From B4-G1 sp964393895 (lineage in GTDB: Bacteria; Chloroflexota; Anaerolineae; B4-G1), in NCBI GenBank assembly GCA_964393895.1, contig CAYMWP010000104.1:1-17084 (forward strand): a DNA stretch of 17,084 bases. The letters are read 5' to 3'. Every line of letters begins with the position of its first letter. Positions within the stretch are counted from its first letter, which is position 1. Of the stretch, positions 1 through 6,778 are shown piece after piece. Under the pieces are notes generated by a model. It saw nothing but the letters and a program-made list of their open reading frames with translations, ran no database searches and was not told where the DNA came from. Made by a program: the position numbers and the translations under genes.

Positions 1-30
1 CCGATTGGACTGAGGTCGTCTCTGGTGGTT

Positions 31-54
31 AACGTGCCTCTTTTACCGTAATGC
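31..54 (+). repeat. Dispersed repeat, copy A (paired with 16993-17016)
   Basis: AACGTG, three variable bases, then CTTTTACCGTAATGC. The same 24-base arrangement recurs at 16993-17016 with only the three central bases different (21 of 24 identical), and the core CCGTAATGC occurs inverted at 6761-6769 beside the inverted repeat of the GxxExxY unit. Here the repeat ends exactly where recognisable ATPase coding sequence begins, so it looks like the edge of an inserted or recombined element. The family is not one I can name. Confidence 0.6.
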
Positions 55-137
55 GGGTAAAGGTCCAGGGAATCGAGTGGATCGCGCCGACGCTGGAGGA
101 CGTCTTTATCTCGGCGGTCAAGCCGGATGCAAACTGA
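51..137 (+). pseudogene. 3' fragment of an ABC transporter ATPase gene
   Basis: The reading frame ending in TGA at 135-137 encodes a tail containing GIEWIAPTLEDVFISAV. The P-T/S-LEDVFIS motif is the C-terminal signature of ABC-2-type drug-exporter ATPases and matches APSLEDVFISNV near the end of the complete ATPase at 6779-7744. Upstream the same frame is closed by TAA at 30-32, and the bases before about 55 belong to a dispersed repeat, so no intact ATPase can continue leftwards in this frame. It is either a truncated pseudogene or a gene whose last part was displaced by a repeat insertion. The preceding sequence outside the window would decide. It implies that a further ABC exporter once lay, or still lies, directly upstream. 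Confidence 0.6.
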
Positions 138-197
138 AACCCTTGCGAAAGTTGGCTTAAACCTTCCCAAGTGAACCTTAAAAATCTAATATAGGTC

Positions 198-226
198 TTG
201 ACACCGTTCTCCTGTTGCAGTATAAT
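198..226 (+). promoter_or_regulatory. Sigma-70 type promoter of the first TetR-permease module
   Basis: TTGACA at 198-203 and TATAAT at 221-226 are both exact consensus hexamers separated by 17 bp. An A/T-rich stretch with GAACCTTAAAAAT begins at 173. The second TetR promoter carries the same GAACCTTAAAAAT exactly 25 bp before its own TTGACA. Transcription would start around 233, inside the operator, so a bound repressor would block initiation directly. Confidence 0.88.
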
Positions 227-227
227 A

Positions 228-262
228 TGAGTGGGTACTCACTTTATGAGTGAGCAATCACT
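228..262 (+). promoter_or_regulatory. Two TetR-family operator sites
   Basis: Two 16-bp words lie side by side: TGAGTGGGTACTCACT (228-243) and TGAGTGAGCAATCACT (247-262), starting 19 bp apart. The second has perfect arms AGTGA and TCACT around four bases. On the other strand it reads AGTGATTGCTCACT, almost identical to the words in front of the second TetR gene (TGAGTGATTGCTCACA). The sites start immediately after the -10 box and overlap the expected start point, as for an autorepressor. Confidence 0.75.
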
Positions 263-280
263 ATAAAAGGAGAACGTGTT

Positions 281-940
281 ATGACTAATGAGCAGTCACC
301 CACTCGCCGCGAGCGCCGCGCCGCCGCCCGCAAGGCCCAGATTCTCGAGGCTGCGGCCACGGTGTTTGCCGAAAAGGGCTTTCACCGCGCCACCACCAAA
401 GAGATCGCCGAGGCCGCCGATGTGTCGGAAGGCACCCTCTACAACTATTTTGATAGCAAAGAGGACCTCCTGATCGGCATCATGGCCCGCCTGGCCGAGG
501 TGGAGACGTTGCCCGAGGAATTTATGGAGGCGCTGCAGGGCGACGTCCGCGACTTTTTCGTCGCCATGTTCCGCGATCGCCTGGGCCATATTGATCAAGT
601 CCAGGAGACGATTCAGGCCCTTCTGCCCGAGGTGATCGTCAATGACGATCTACGCGAGCGCTTTTACCGGCAGTTTGTGTTACGGGTGACGGCACTGGTC
701 GAGCAATACATGCAGGCGCGGATCGAGATGGGGCACATCCGGCCCGTGAACGCGGCGCTGGCAGCGCGGGCCGTGCAGGCCGCCTTCATCGGTCTGCTCC
801 TGCTGCGCATCTATGGCGACGAGGTGGTCCTGGCCGGATGGCAGGATATACCGGAGACGATGGCGACCATTATCTTTGATGGTCTGAGGCCCAGGGAAGG
901 AGCTGCTTCGCTTCCCTGGGTATTGGAAGAAGGAGGGTGA
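281..940 (+). CDS. TetR/AcrR-family repressor of the exporter (copy 1)
   Basis: A 219-residue DNA-binding regulator of usual TetR length. The N-terminal helix-turn-helix covers roughly residues 18-64 (AQILEAAATVFAEKGF, then RATTKEIAEAADVSEGTLYN); the rest should be the all-helical ligand and dimer domain. ATG 281 follows AAGGAGA at 267-273. Its HTH is nearly identical to that of the second TetR (2291-2965), and the two align residue for residue from the start Met. The gene sits directly behind its own operator and one base before a permease gene, so it probably represses this module. The E. coli counterpart in a ybh-type locus would be CecR (YbiH), but that assignment rests on context rather than alignment. 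The last codons overlap a stem-loop (890-920). The ligand is unknown. Confidence 0.9.
   Translation: MTNEQSPTRRERRAAARKAQILEAAATVFAEKGFHRATTKEIAEAADVSEGTLYNYFDSKEDLLIGIMARLAEVETLPEEFMEALQGDVRDFFVAMFRDRLGHIDQVQETIQALLPEVIVNDDLRERFYRQFVLRVTALVEQYMQARIEMGHIRPVNAALAARAVQAAFIGLLLLRIYGDEVVLAGWQDIPETMATIIFDGLRPREGAASLPWVLEEGG
890..920 (+). other. Stem-loop across the TetR-permease junction
   Basis: CCCAGGGAAG (890-899) and CTTCCCTGGG (911-920) are perfectly complementary around an 11-base loop. The hairpin lies in the last codons of the TetR gene and ends 21 bases before the permease start; no T-run follows, so it is not a standard terminator. It could protect a processed end or tune permease translation, or may simply be a repeat captured by the coding region. 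Confidence 0.5.
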
Positions 941-941
941 A

Positions 942-2066
942 ATGAGCATCTTGCGCACGCTCTCGCTCATCCGCAAGGAATTCCTGCACATCCTCCGCGA
1001 CCCGCGCACGCTGGCGGTGATGTTCCTCATGCCCATCATTCAATTGGTGCTGATGGGATACGCCGCCACCACCGACATTGAACACCTGAACACCGCCGTC
1101 CTGGACGGCGACCGGTCGAGCGCCAGCCGCGAGCTGATCGACGCCTATCGCGCCTCCAGCTACTTTGACATCGTGCGCTACGTCGAATCGGAACGGCAGT
1201 TGGAGCGGCTGTTAGATGGCGGCCAGGTTCGCGCGGGCTTGGTCATTCCCGAAGGATACGGCAAAGAGCTGGACGCCGGGAGACAAGTGCAGATCGCTTT
1301 CGTCATTGACGGCTCCGACCCCAGCGTCGCCAGCACCGTCCTCGCCGCCTCGCAATCGGTGGGGCAGGCCCACTCAACCCACATCATAGAGCAGGCCAAG
1401 GGGATCGATCTCGACGCAATGCCCGGCGTGCAGGTGCGTCCCCGTGTCTGGTACAACCAGGAGATGAAGAGCGCGAATTTCATGATCCCTGGTATTATGG
1501 GGATGATTCTCTACTTCCTGACTGCTCTCTTCACCGCGATGGCCATCGTGCGCGAGCGAGAGCAAGGCACTATCGAGCAGTTAATTGTGACGCCTATCAA
1601 GCCATTGGAGATCATCGTCGCCAAAGTCGTTCCCTATGCATTCGTCGCCTTTTTCGACGTACTGGAGGTGCTGGCGATTGGTGTCTTTTGGTTCGGTGTT
1701 CCGATTAGGGGCAGCCTGGGATTGTTGCTGGGATTGTCAGCTCTTTTCTTACTTACATCGCTGGGTATCGGTATTTTCATCTCTAGCGTAGCCAACACGC
1801 AACAGGAAGCAATGTTGTTGACGTTTCTCACGATGCTTCCGTCCATTTTCCTGGGAGGATTCTTCTTCCCCATCGAGGCGATGCCCGGCTGGCTGCAAAT
1901 CCTCACCTACGTGGTACCGCTGCGCTACATGCTCGTCATCATCCGGGGCATCATCCTCAAAGGTGTGGGAGTGCAGATATTGCTCCAGGAGGTGATCGCC
2001 CTGATTATCTTTGGCACAGCGATTATGCTCTTGGCCGCTACCCGCTTTCGCAAGCGATTGGAATAG
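942..2066 (+). CDS. ABC-2 family exporter permease (copy 1, YbhS/YbhR-like)
   Basis: A 374-residue membrane subunit. It has a short basic N-terminus, a first membrane segment around residues 22-42, a large extracytoplasmic domain (about 45-175), and then five hydrophobic segments from about 183 to 366. The hallmark cytoplasmic motif EREQGTIEQLIVTPI lies around 205-219, as in YbhS, YbhR and other ABC-2 permeases that export drugs or hydrophobic compounds. ATG 942 begins one base after the TetR stop, with AAGGAGGG at 929-937, so translation is probably coupled. It should pair with another permease of this cluster and with the ATPases at 5333-7744. No clear terminator follows. Substrate unknown. 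Confidence 0.92.
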   Translation: MSILRTLSLIRKEFLHILRDPRTLAVMFLMPIIQLVLMGYAATTDIEHLNTAVLDGDRSSASRELIDAYRASSYFDIVRYVESERQLERLLDGGQVRAGLVIPEGYGKELDAGRQVQIAFVIDGSDPSVASTVLAASQSVGQAHSTHIIEQAKGIDLDAMPGVQVRPRVWYNQEMKSANFMIPGIMGMILYFLTALFTAMAIVREREQGTIEQLIVTPIKPLEIIVAKVVPYAFVAFFDVLEVLAIGVFWFGVPIRGSLGLLLGLSALFLLTSLGIGIFISSVANTQQEAMLLTFLTMLPSIFLGGFFFPIEAMPGWLQILTYVVPLRYMLVIIRGIILKGVGVQILLQEVIALIIFGTAIMLLAATRFRKRLE

Positions 2067-2186
2067 AGACTTGGTGAAAGCTGATTTCGCCATAAATTCG
2101 TCGAGACCACGTGCCCGCTTTGCTGTAGTATTGCGCTTGATGTCTGATCTGGTCAAATTTCGAACCTTAAAAATTTCATATCCCTC

Positions 2187-2215
2187 TTGACAAATTCTCC
2201 CTTAGGGTGTATACT
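2187..2215 (+). promoter_or_regulatory. Sigma-70 type promoter of the second TetR-permease module
   Basis: TTGACA (2187-2192) and TATACT (2210-2215) are separated by 17 bp. GAACCTTAAAAAT at 2162-2174 lies at the same distance upstream as in the first TetR promoter, pointing to common ancestry of the two control regions. Transcription would start near 2222, at the first operator. The remaining bases after the previous gene (2067-2161) show no gene or obvious terminator. Confidence 0.85.
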
Positions 2216-2220
2216 TTGAT

Positions 2221-2274
2221 TGAGTGATTGCTCACATATTTGAGTGATTGCTCACAAAATAAAGTAAGCACTCA
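2221..2274 (+). promoter_or_regulatory. Tandem TetR operators, two exact copies plus a degenerate inverted one
   Basis: TGAGTGATTGCTCACA occurs at 2221-2236 and again, identically, at 2241-2256. The 20-bp period is close to two helical turns, so repressor dimers would bind the same face. A weaker inverted copy, reading TGAGTGCTTACTTT on the minus strand, follows at 2261-2274. The words match the site at 247-262 in inverted orientation, so both TetR proteins may bind both regions. The array lies in the leader ahead of the start at 2291. Confidence 0.75.
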
Positions 2275-2290
2275 ATACAAGGGAGGGCCA

Positions 2291-2965
2291 ATGACTGATC
2301 GCCAGGAGGATCCCATCCGGGCGCAACTGATCAAAGCGCGGCGCGCACAGATCCTTGACGCCGCCGCCGAGGTATTCGCCGAGAAAGGGTTTGCCCGCGC
2401 GACCACGAAGGAGATCGCCGGCAAGGCAGGTGTGTCGGAAGGCACCATCTACAACTACTTTGGCAGCAAGGAAGATCTGCTGATCGAGCTGATGAATCGT
2501 CTGGGCGACATACAGCTAAGGAGAATGCACTTCTCATCTGATCAGTTGGATCAGGCGCTGAAGCAAGATGCGCACGATTTTCTGCGGGGCGTATTTCGAG
2601 CACGGCACAGCTTTGTGGCGCACAGCAAGACGATGCTGAGGGCCCTCATCGCGGAGATGCTGATCAACCGCGAGTTCGCCGAGCGTTATTACGAACAAAC
2701 GCTGCTGCCCTACTCGGAATCGCTTGCGCAACACCTTCAGGCCCGTGTGGAGCGGGGAGAGATACGTCCAGTGGACGTCCCGCTGTTGCTGCGATTCTTA
2801 TCCGCCATGAACGCTGGTCTCCTCGTGGGGCTGCTGATCGGCGACGATCTGCTCCAGACTCGGTGGCAGGACGAAGCGTTCATCGAGGCGCTGACGAATT
2901 TCATCATGTACGGCATCAGCGTCGAGCGCAAGCCGGACCGGGACGAGGAGCGGAGCGGACAATGA
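2291..2965 (+). CDS. TetR/AcrR-family repressor of the exporter (copy 2)
   Basis: A 224-residue TetR regulator. The start at ATG 2291 is preferred over an in-frame ATG at 2228: GGGAGGG sits at 2281-2287, the earlier start would lie inside the operator array, and from 2291 the protein aligns without offset to the first TetR (AQILDAAAEVFAEKGF at residues 19-34, VSEGTIYNYF at 48-57 in both). The C-terminal ligand domain is much less conserved between the two, suggesting different inducers acting on shared operators. The stop overlaps the next permease start (ATGA at 2962-2965), indicating translational coupling. It is probably an autorepressor of this module. Identification as a CecR relative is by context only. 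Confidence 0.9.
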   Translation: MTDRQEDPIRAQLIKARRAQILDAAAEVFAEKGFARATTKEIAGKAGVSEGTIYNYFGSKEDLLIELMNRLGDIQLRRMHFSSDQLDQALKQDAHDFLRGVFRARHSFVAHSKTMLRALIAEMLINREFAERYYEQTLLPYSESLAQHLQARVERGEIRPVDVPLLLRFLSAMNAGLLVGLLIGDDLLQTRWQDEAFIEALTNFIMYGISVERKPDRDEERSGQ

Positions 2966-4131
2966 GAGGCTTTCTCGCCGTGATGCGCAAAGAGTTCCGC
3001 CACGTGCTGCGCGATCCCTACGTGATGGGAGGCGTCTTGCTGGGCACCGTGCTGCTGCTGATGTTGATCTCCTACGCAGTGTCCGCCGATATCGAGCACA
3101 TCCCCATCGCCGTGTACGACGGCGACCGCACCCCCGAGTCGCGGGCCTACCTGCAGCGGTTCATCAACGAGGAGTTTTTCGACGTGGCGTACTGGACGCG
3201 GAGCGCGGCGGAAGCGCGCGAGCTATTGCGCGCCAACCGGGTCCGGGGCGCCATCATCGTCCCGCCGGGCTTTGAAGAGGCGTTGCGGCAAGGCAAACGT
3301 GCTCCGGTGCAGATCATCGCCGACGGCACCGAACCGAACATCGCCACGCAGATCACGAGCCGCGCCGAGGTACTCTCGGCGGGACACTCGGTGGAGTTAC
3401 TGGAAGAACGACTGAGACGCTCAGGAGCATCCACTGACAAAGTCGCGTTGCCCCTCGAGTTCCGGGTCCGGACGCTCTACAACCCCGAGAACCGGGAGCT
3501 CAACGCCTTCCTGCCGGGGATGATCGGCTTCGTGATGACGCTCCCCGCCCTGTACGCCGGGCTGTCTCTGGTGAGGGAGCGGGAACAAGGCAGCCTGGAG
3601 AGCTTGCTCAGCACGCCGATCCGGCGCCATCAGTTGATCGTTGGGAAAGCGATCCCTTACCTGGTCATTGGGCTGGTGGACACGCTCATCCTCACCGCCG
3701 CCGGGGTTTTTCTTTTCGACGTGCCGTTCCGGGGCAGGCTGAGCCACTTGATGCTTTTTTCCGCGCTGTTTCTGCTCTCCAACATCGGCATCAGCCTGGC
3801 CGTCGCCAGCATGCTGCGCTCGCAGATGGCAGCGTTGATCGTCAATGGGCTGCTCATGATGGCGCCGCTCACTCAGGCGGGGATCGTGACGCCCTTGTAC
3901 GCTATGACGCCGAATGGACAGATGCAGGCATTGATGTGGCCGATCACGCACTATGTCATCATCGCCAGGGGCATCTTCTTAAAGGGCGCCGGGACGCAGA
4001 CCCTGATGGACCACGCGCTGTACCTGCTGGCCTGTGGGATTCTACTGAGTGGACTGGCCGTGTGGCGGTTCAAGAAAAAGCTAGCGTCACCCTCCGGGTT
4101 GGCAAAGATGTTCCGGCGTGTCACCGCTTGA
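2962..4131 (+). CDS. ABC-2 family exporter permease (copy 2)
   Basis: A 389-residue permease. ATG 2962 overlaps the TetR stop by four bases, and from there the protein aligns with its sister permeases (MRKEFRHVLRDPYVMGG compared with IRKEFLHILRDPRTLAV). A first membrane segment spans about residues 22-42, an extracytoplasmic domain about 43-180, and several membrane segments run to about 366. The conserved loop EREQGSLESLLSTPI lies around 206-220. A basic C-terminal extension of some 18 residues (from about 372) is absent in the other two permeases. With the permease at 4156 it likely forms the membrane heterodimer of a ybh-like exporter. Confidence 0.9.
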   Translation: MRGFLAVMRKEFRHVLRDPYVMGGVLLGTVLLLMLISYAVSADIEHIPIAVYDGDRTPESRAYLQRFINEEFFDVAYWTRSAAEARELLRANRVRGAIIVPPGFEEALRQGKRAPVQIIADGTEPNIATQITSRAEVLSAGHSVELLEERLRRSGASTDKVALPLEFRVRTLYNPENRELNAFLPGMIGFVMTLPALYAGLSLVREREQGSLESLLSTPIRRHQLIVGKAIPYLVIGLVDTLILTAAGVFLFDVPFRGRLSHLMLFSALFLLSNIGISLAVASMLRSQMAALIVNGLLMMAPLTQAGIVTPLYAMTPNGQMQALMWPITHYVIIARGIFLKGAGTQTLMDHALYLLACGILLSGLAVWRFKKKLASPSGLAKMFRRVTA

Positions 4132-4155
4132 CGTTTCGAGGAATGAGGAGAGAGT

Positions 4156-5280
4156 ATGATCACCCGCATCTGGAATCTGGTCTGGAAAGAGGCGCTTCAG
4201 TTCTGGCGCTACAAATTGCTGCTGGTCTTTCTCCTGGTCTTTCCTGCCCTGAACATGTTCGGCGCAGCAGAGGCCGTCTCGGCAGAGATTATGCACATAC
4301 CCACGGCCGTCTACGATCAGGATCGGAGCCAGCACAGCCGCGATCTGGTAAATATGCTGCGCGGTTCTCGCCTCTTTGACCCCGATATCTATGTCAACAG
4401 TCAGGCGGAGATAGAGCAGTTGTTAGAAGAGGGAACGGTGAAAATTGGACTGGTCATCCCGCCGGATTTCGGCGCCGACCTGCTCGGCGGGCATGGAGCG
4501 ACAGTGCAGGTATTGCAGGATGGCACCGAAACCCTGACTGCCCTGATGAGCGGGGCCTACCTGGAGGCCGCCTCCTACGTCTACGCCCGTCGCCTGGGCG
4601 GCCACACGGCCGTGTCCGTCTCGACCGGGCAGATTGAACTCGTTGACCCGCGCTCCCGCATCTGGTTCAACGAGGAGCTGCGCAAGGAGAATTTTCAAAT
4701 CCCGGCCGAGATGGCGGCCGCCGTCGCCTGGTTAGCCACGCTGCTCCCCGCCGTCGCCATCGTCAGGGAGCGAGAGCGCGGCACATTGGAACAGCTCTTT
4801 GTGACGCCCATCCGCTCGATCGAGCTGATCGTGGGCAAGGCGACGCTGGCCGCGGCGATCACGTTCCTGGGGTTCCTGGAGGCCCTGGCCGTCTCTACGC
4901 TCTACCTCCAGGTGCCGCTGCGGGGAGCGCTCTCTCTGCTGCTGATCTTGGGCGCGTTCTACATCTTTGTGGAGATGGGATGGGGGCTGGTCATCTCAGC
5001 CATCGTCAAAACGCAGGGACAGGCTTTTCTCGCCTCTCTGTTCTGGCTATTGCTCGAGAGCATTCTTTCCGGCCAGATCTTGCCGGTGGAGAATATGCCG
5101 CGCACCGTCCAGGCGGTGGCTCAATTGATGCCCAGCACACATTTCTCCGCTATCACGCGATCCATCATGCTGAGGGGGTCGGCGCTGGCAGACCTGTGGC
5201 CGCAGGTGATCGCGCTGGTGATATTGGGCTTGGTGCTGTACGCGCTGGCCGCCGCCCGCCTGAGGAAGAGATTGGATTGA
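4156..5280 (+). CDS. ABC-2 family exporter permease (copy 3)
   Basis: A 374-residue permease starting at ATG 4156 with GAGGAGAG just upstream, 24 bases after the previous stop. It has a first membrane segment around residues 20-40, an extracytoplasmic domain up to about 180, and a C-terminal membrane domain beginning near 188. The ABC-2 loop is present as REREROGTLEQ-like sequence, precisely RERERGTLEQLFVTPI. It lacks its own TetR or promoter, so it depends on the second module's transcript. ABC-2 exporters normally use two permease chains. A third one here means alternative pairs, a homodimer plus a heterodimer, or a spare copy left from duplication. Substrate unknown. Confidence 0.9.
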   Translation: MITRIWNLVWKEALQFWRYKLLLVFLLVFPALNMFGAAEAVSAEIMHIPTAVYDQDRSQHSRDLVNMLRGSRLFDPDIYVNSQAEIEQLLEEGTVKIGLVIPPDFGADLLGGHGATVQVLQDGTETLTALMSGAYLEAASYVYARRLGGHTAVSVSTGQIELVDPRSRIWFNEELRKENFQIPAEMAAAVAWLATLLPAVAIVRERERGTLEQLFVTPIRSIELIVGKATLAAAITFLGFLEALAVSTLYLQVPLRGALSLLLILGAFYIFVEMGWGLVISAIVKTQGQAFLASLFWLLLESILSGQILPVENMPRTVQAVAQLMPSTHFSAITRSIMLRGSALADLWPQVIALVILGLVLYALAAARLRKRLD

Positions 5281-5294
5281 CGACAAGGAGAACT

Positions 5295-5323
5295 CTTATT
5301 CCAGAAAGGGCTGGAACGATAAG
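5295..5323 (+). other. Stem-loop just before the first ATPase gene
   Basis: CTTA-TTCCAG pairs with CTGGAA-TAAG around the loop AAAGGG, with a three-base bulge (CGA) on the right arm. It fills most of the 52-base gap between the third permease and the ATPase start at 5333, which has no strong ribosome-binding site of its own. A good AAGGAGA lies upstream at 5285-5291, and folding would bring it closer to the start. A four-codon reading frame (5326-5340) overlaps the start. A regulatory role is inference. Confidence 0.35.
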
Positions 5324-5332
5324 AAATGTCAA

Positions 5333-6313
5333 ATGAATGAGAATCAGTATGTGATCGAAACCAATAGCCTGACCAAGCGCTTTAGGAAATTGACCGCCGT
5401 GGACGGACTCGACCTGAGCATCCGCAAAGGCGAAATCTTTGGCCTGCTGGGGCCGGATGGGGCGGGCAAGACCACCACCATCCGCATGCTGTGCGCGATT
5501 ATGGACCCCAACGAGGGCAGCGCCCGCGTGGCCGGATTCGACACGGTGAAAGAGCCGGAAGAGATCAAAAAGCGCATTGGCTACATGCCGCAGCAGTTCT
5601 CGCTCTACGGCGACCTGACCGTGCTGGAAAATCTCGTTTTCTTCGCCGACGTCTTTCAGGTGTCGCGGCAGGAGCGGAAAGAGCGCATCGCCCGGCTGTT
5701 GGGTTTTGCCCGGCTGACCGAGTTCAAGGAGCGGCGGGCGGCCCACCTCTCCGGCGGTATGCAAAAGAAGCTGGCGCTGGCCTGCACGCTGATCCATTCG
5801 CCAGAGATCATCTTTCTGGATGAACCAACCACCGGCGTGGATCCGGTCTCCCGCCGCGAGTTCTGGGACATTTTGACCGAACTGCACCTGCAGGGCGTGA
5901 CGCTCTTTGTCAGCACCCCCTACATGGACGAGGCGGAGCGCTGCTCGCGGATAGCGCTGATGTTCGAGGGAAGTATCGTCGTCTGCGACGAGCCGGCGCA
6001 CATCAAGGGGCTGGTGGAGGGAGAGCTGCTGGCGCTGCGCCCCGATCGACTGCGGGAGGCAAACCGCATCATCGAGGGGCTGCCGGGGGTGTTGGAGGTG
6101 CAGACCTACGGCGACCTTTTGCACGTGTTCGTAGATGACGCGGCGCGGCGCGCCTCACCCATCCAGGAGGCGCTGGGTCAGGCTGGAATCGTCGTACAAG
6201 GGCTGCGCCGGACCCGCCCGCGCATGGAAGAAGCGTTCATCTCGCTGATTCGGAAGCGGGTGACAGAGACAACTATTGATGAACCGCCGATAAACGCCGA
6301 TGGACGCCGATAA
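5333..6313 (+). CDS. ABC exporter ATPase 1, degenerate nucleotide-binding subunit (YbhF N-half-like)
   Basis: A 326-residue ATP-binding subunit. Walker A is GPDGAGKTT (residues 40-48), the Q-loop lies near 87, the signature LSGGM is at 139-143, and Walker B with catalytic Glu is IIFLDEP (159-165). In the switch loop the expected His is Pro 196 (STPYMDEAE; codon CCC at 5918-5920), where ATPase 2 has THYMDEAE. The D in Walker A and a missing switch His also mark the N-terminal half of E. coli YbhF, so this is probably the less active partner of an asymmetric ATPase pair. The last dozen residues (DEPPINADGRR) are encoded by the left inverted repeat of the following GxxExxY unit, so the original C-terminus was replaced or extended. 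ATG 5333 has only a weak ribosome site. Confidence 0.92.
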   Translation: MNENQYVIETNSLTKRFRKLTAVDGLDLSIRKGEIFGLLGPDGAGKTTTIRMLCAIMDPNEGSARVAGFDTVKEPEEIKKRIGYMPQQFSLYGDLTVLENLVFFADVFQVSRQERKERIARLLGFARLTEFKERRAAHLSGGMQKKLALACTLIHSPEIIFLDEPTTGVDPVSRREFWDILTELHLQGVTLFVSTPYMDEAERCSRIALMFEGSIVVCDEPAHIKGLVEGELLALRPDRLREANRIIEGLPGVLEVQTYGDLLHVFVDDAARRASPIQEALGQAGIVVQGLRRTRPRMEEAFISLIRKRVTETTIDEPPINADGRR

Positions 6314-6759
6314 ATGCAGGTGAATATGGAGACTGACCAAGATAAAACTAGCCGAGATACACTGGATCGGGTTACGGAACAGATCATCGGGTGTGCCTTC
6401 ACCGTGATTAACCGGTTGGGCAGCGGGTTCCTGGAAAAAGTCTACGAGAATGCACTGGCCCACGAATTACGCAAAGCTGGCCTCAAAGTTGAACAACAGT
6501 ATGCCGTCAAGGTCCACTATGATGGGGTCGTGGTGGGCAATTACGTGGCTGATTTACTCGTCGCGGGTTGTGTTCTGGTCGAGTTAAAAGCGATCAAATC
6601 TCTGGGTAATGTCGAAACAGCTCAGTGCCTCAACTATCTCAAGGCTACGGGTATGCGCGTATGTCTGTTGCTCAACTTTGCCAGGCCAAGAGTTCAGGTC
6701 AAACGCATCGTGCACAATTTTTAGGGCCAATCGGCGTGAATCAGCGTTCATCGGCGGTT
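6282..6759 (+). mobile_element. GxxExxY gene cassette bounded by 30-bp inverted repeats
   Basis: The left end (6282-6311) reads as three 10-bp units: AACCGCCGAT, AAACGCCGAT, GGACGCCGAT. The right end (6730-6759), read on the other strand, is AACCGCCGAT, GAACGCTGAT, TCACGCCGAT, so 26 of 30 positions match. Between them lies only one gene, the GxxExxY protein. The unit sits in the ATPase pair of an otherwise continuous exporter operon, and its left end provides the last codons and stop of ATPase 1. There is no transposase and I could not identify a target-site duplication. This may be a non-autonomous mobile unit or a repeat family that travels with GxxExxY genes; mobility is inferred. Confidence 0.55.
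6314..6724 (+). CDS. GxxExxY protein (PD-(D/E)xK nuclease-like fold)
   Basis: A 136-residue protein with the family hallmark G-F-L-E-K-V-Y (residues 38-44) and a likely nuclease-type core: D80 in NYVADLLV, then E90 and K92 in VLVELKAIK, followed by a conserved tail (LLLNFARPRVQVKRIV). This matches the GxxExxY family, which is related to PD-(D/E)xK proteins and often multicopy in Chloroflexota, Planctomycetota and cyanobacteria; its function is not established. ATG 6314 follows the ATPase stop with no gap (TAAATG). A second start at ATG 6326, with AGG at 6318, is equally plausible and removes four residues. It is unrelated to transport and is enclosed by inverted repeats, so it is probably a passenger in the operon. 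Confidence 0.88.
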   Translation: MQVNMETDQDKTSRDTLDRVTEQIIGCAFTVINRLGSGFLEKVYENALAHELRKAGLKVEQQYAVKVHYDGVVVGNYVADLLVAGCVLVELKAIKSLGNVETAQCLNYLKATGMRVCLLLNFARPRVQVKRIVHNF

Positions 6760-6778
6760 AGCATTACGGAGTCAAGTC

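Noticed and set aside
2221..2274. Short CRISPR array or iteron-type origin
   Set aside because: Only two exact repeats with 4-base spacing lie directly after a promoter and in front of a TetR gene, and the word recurs at the other TetR promoter; this is an operator arrangement.
5326..5340. Four-codon upstream frame overlapping the ATPase 1 start as a leader peptide
   Set aside because: Too short to judge, with no convincing ribosome site; mentioned only with the hairpin.
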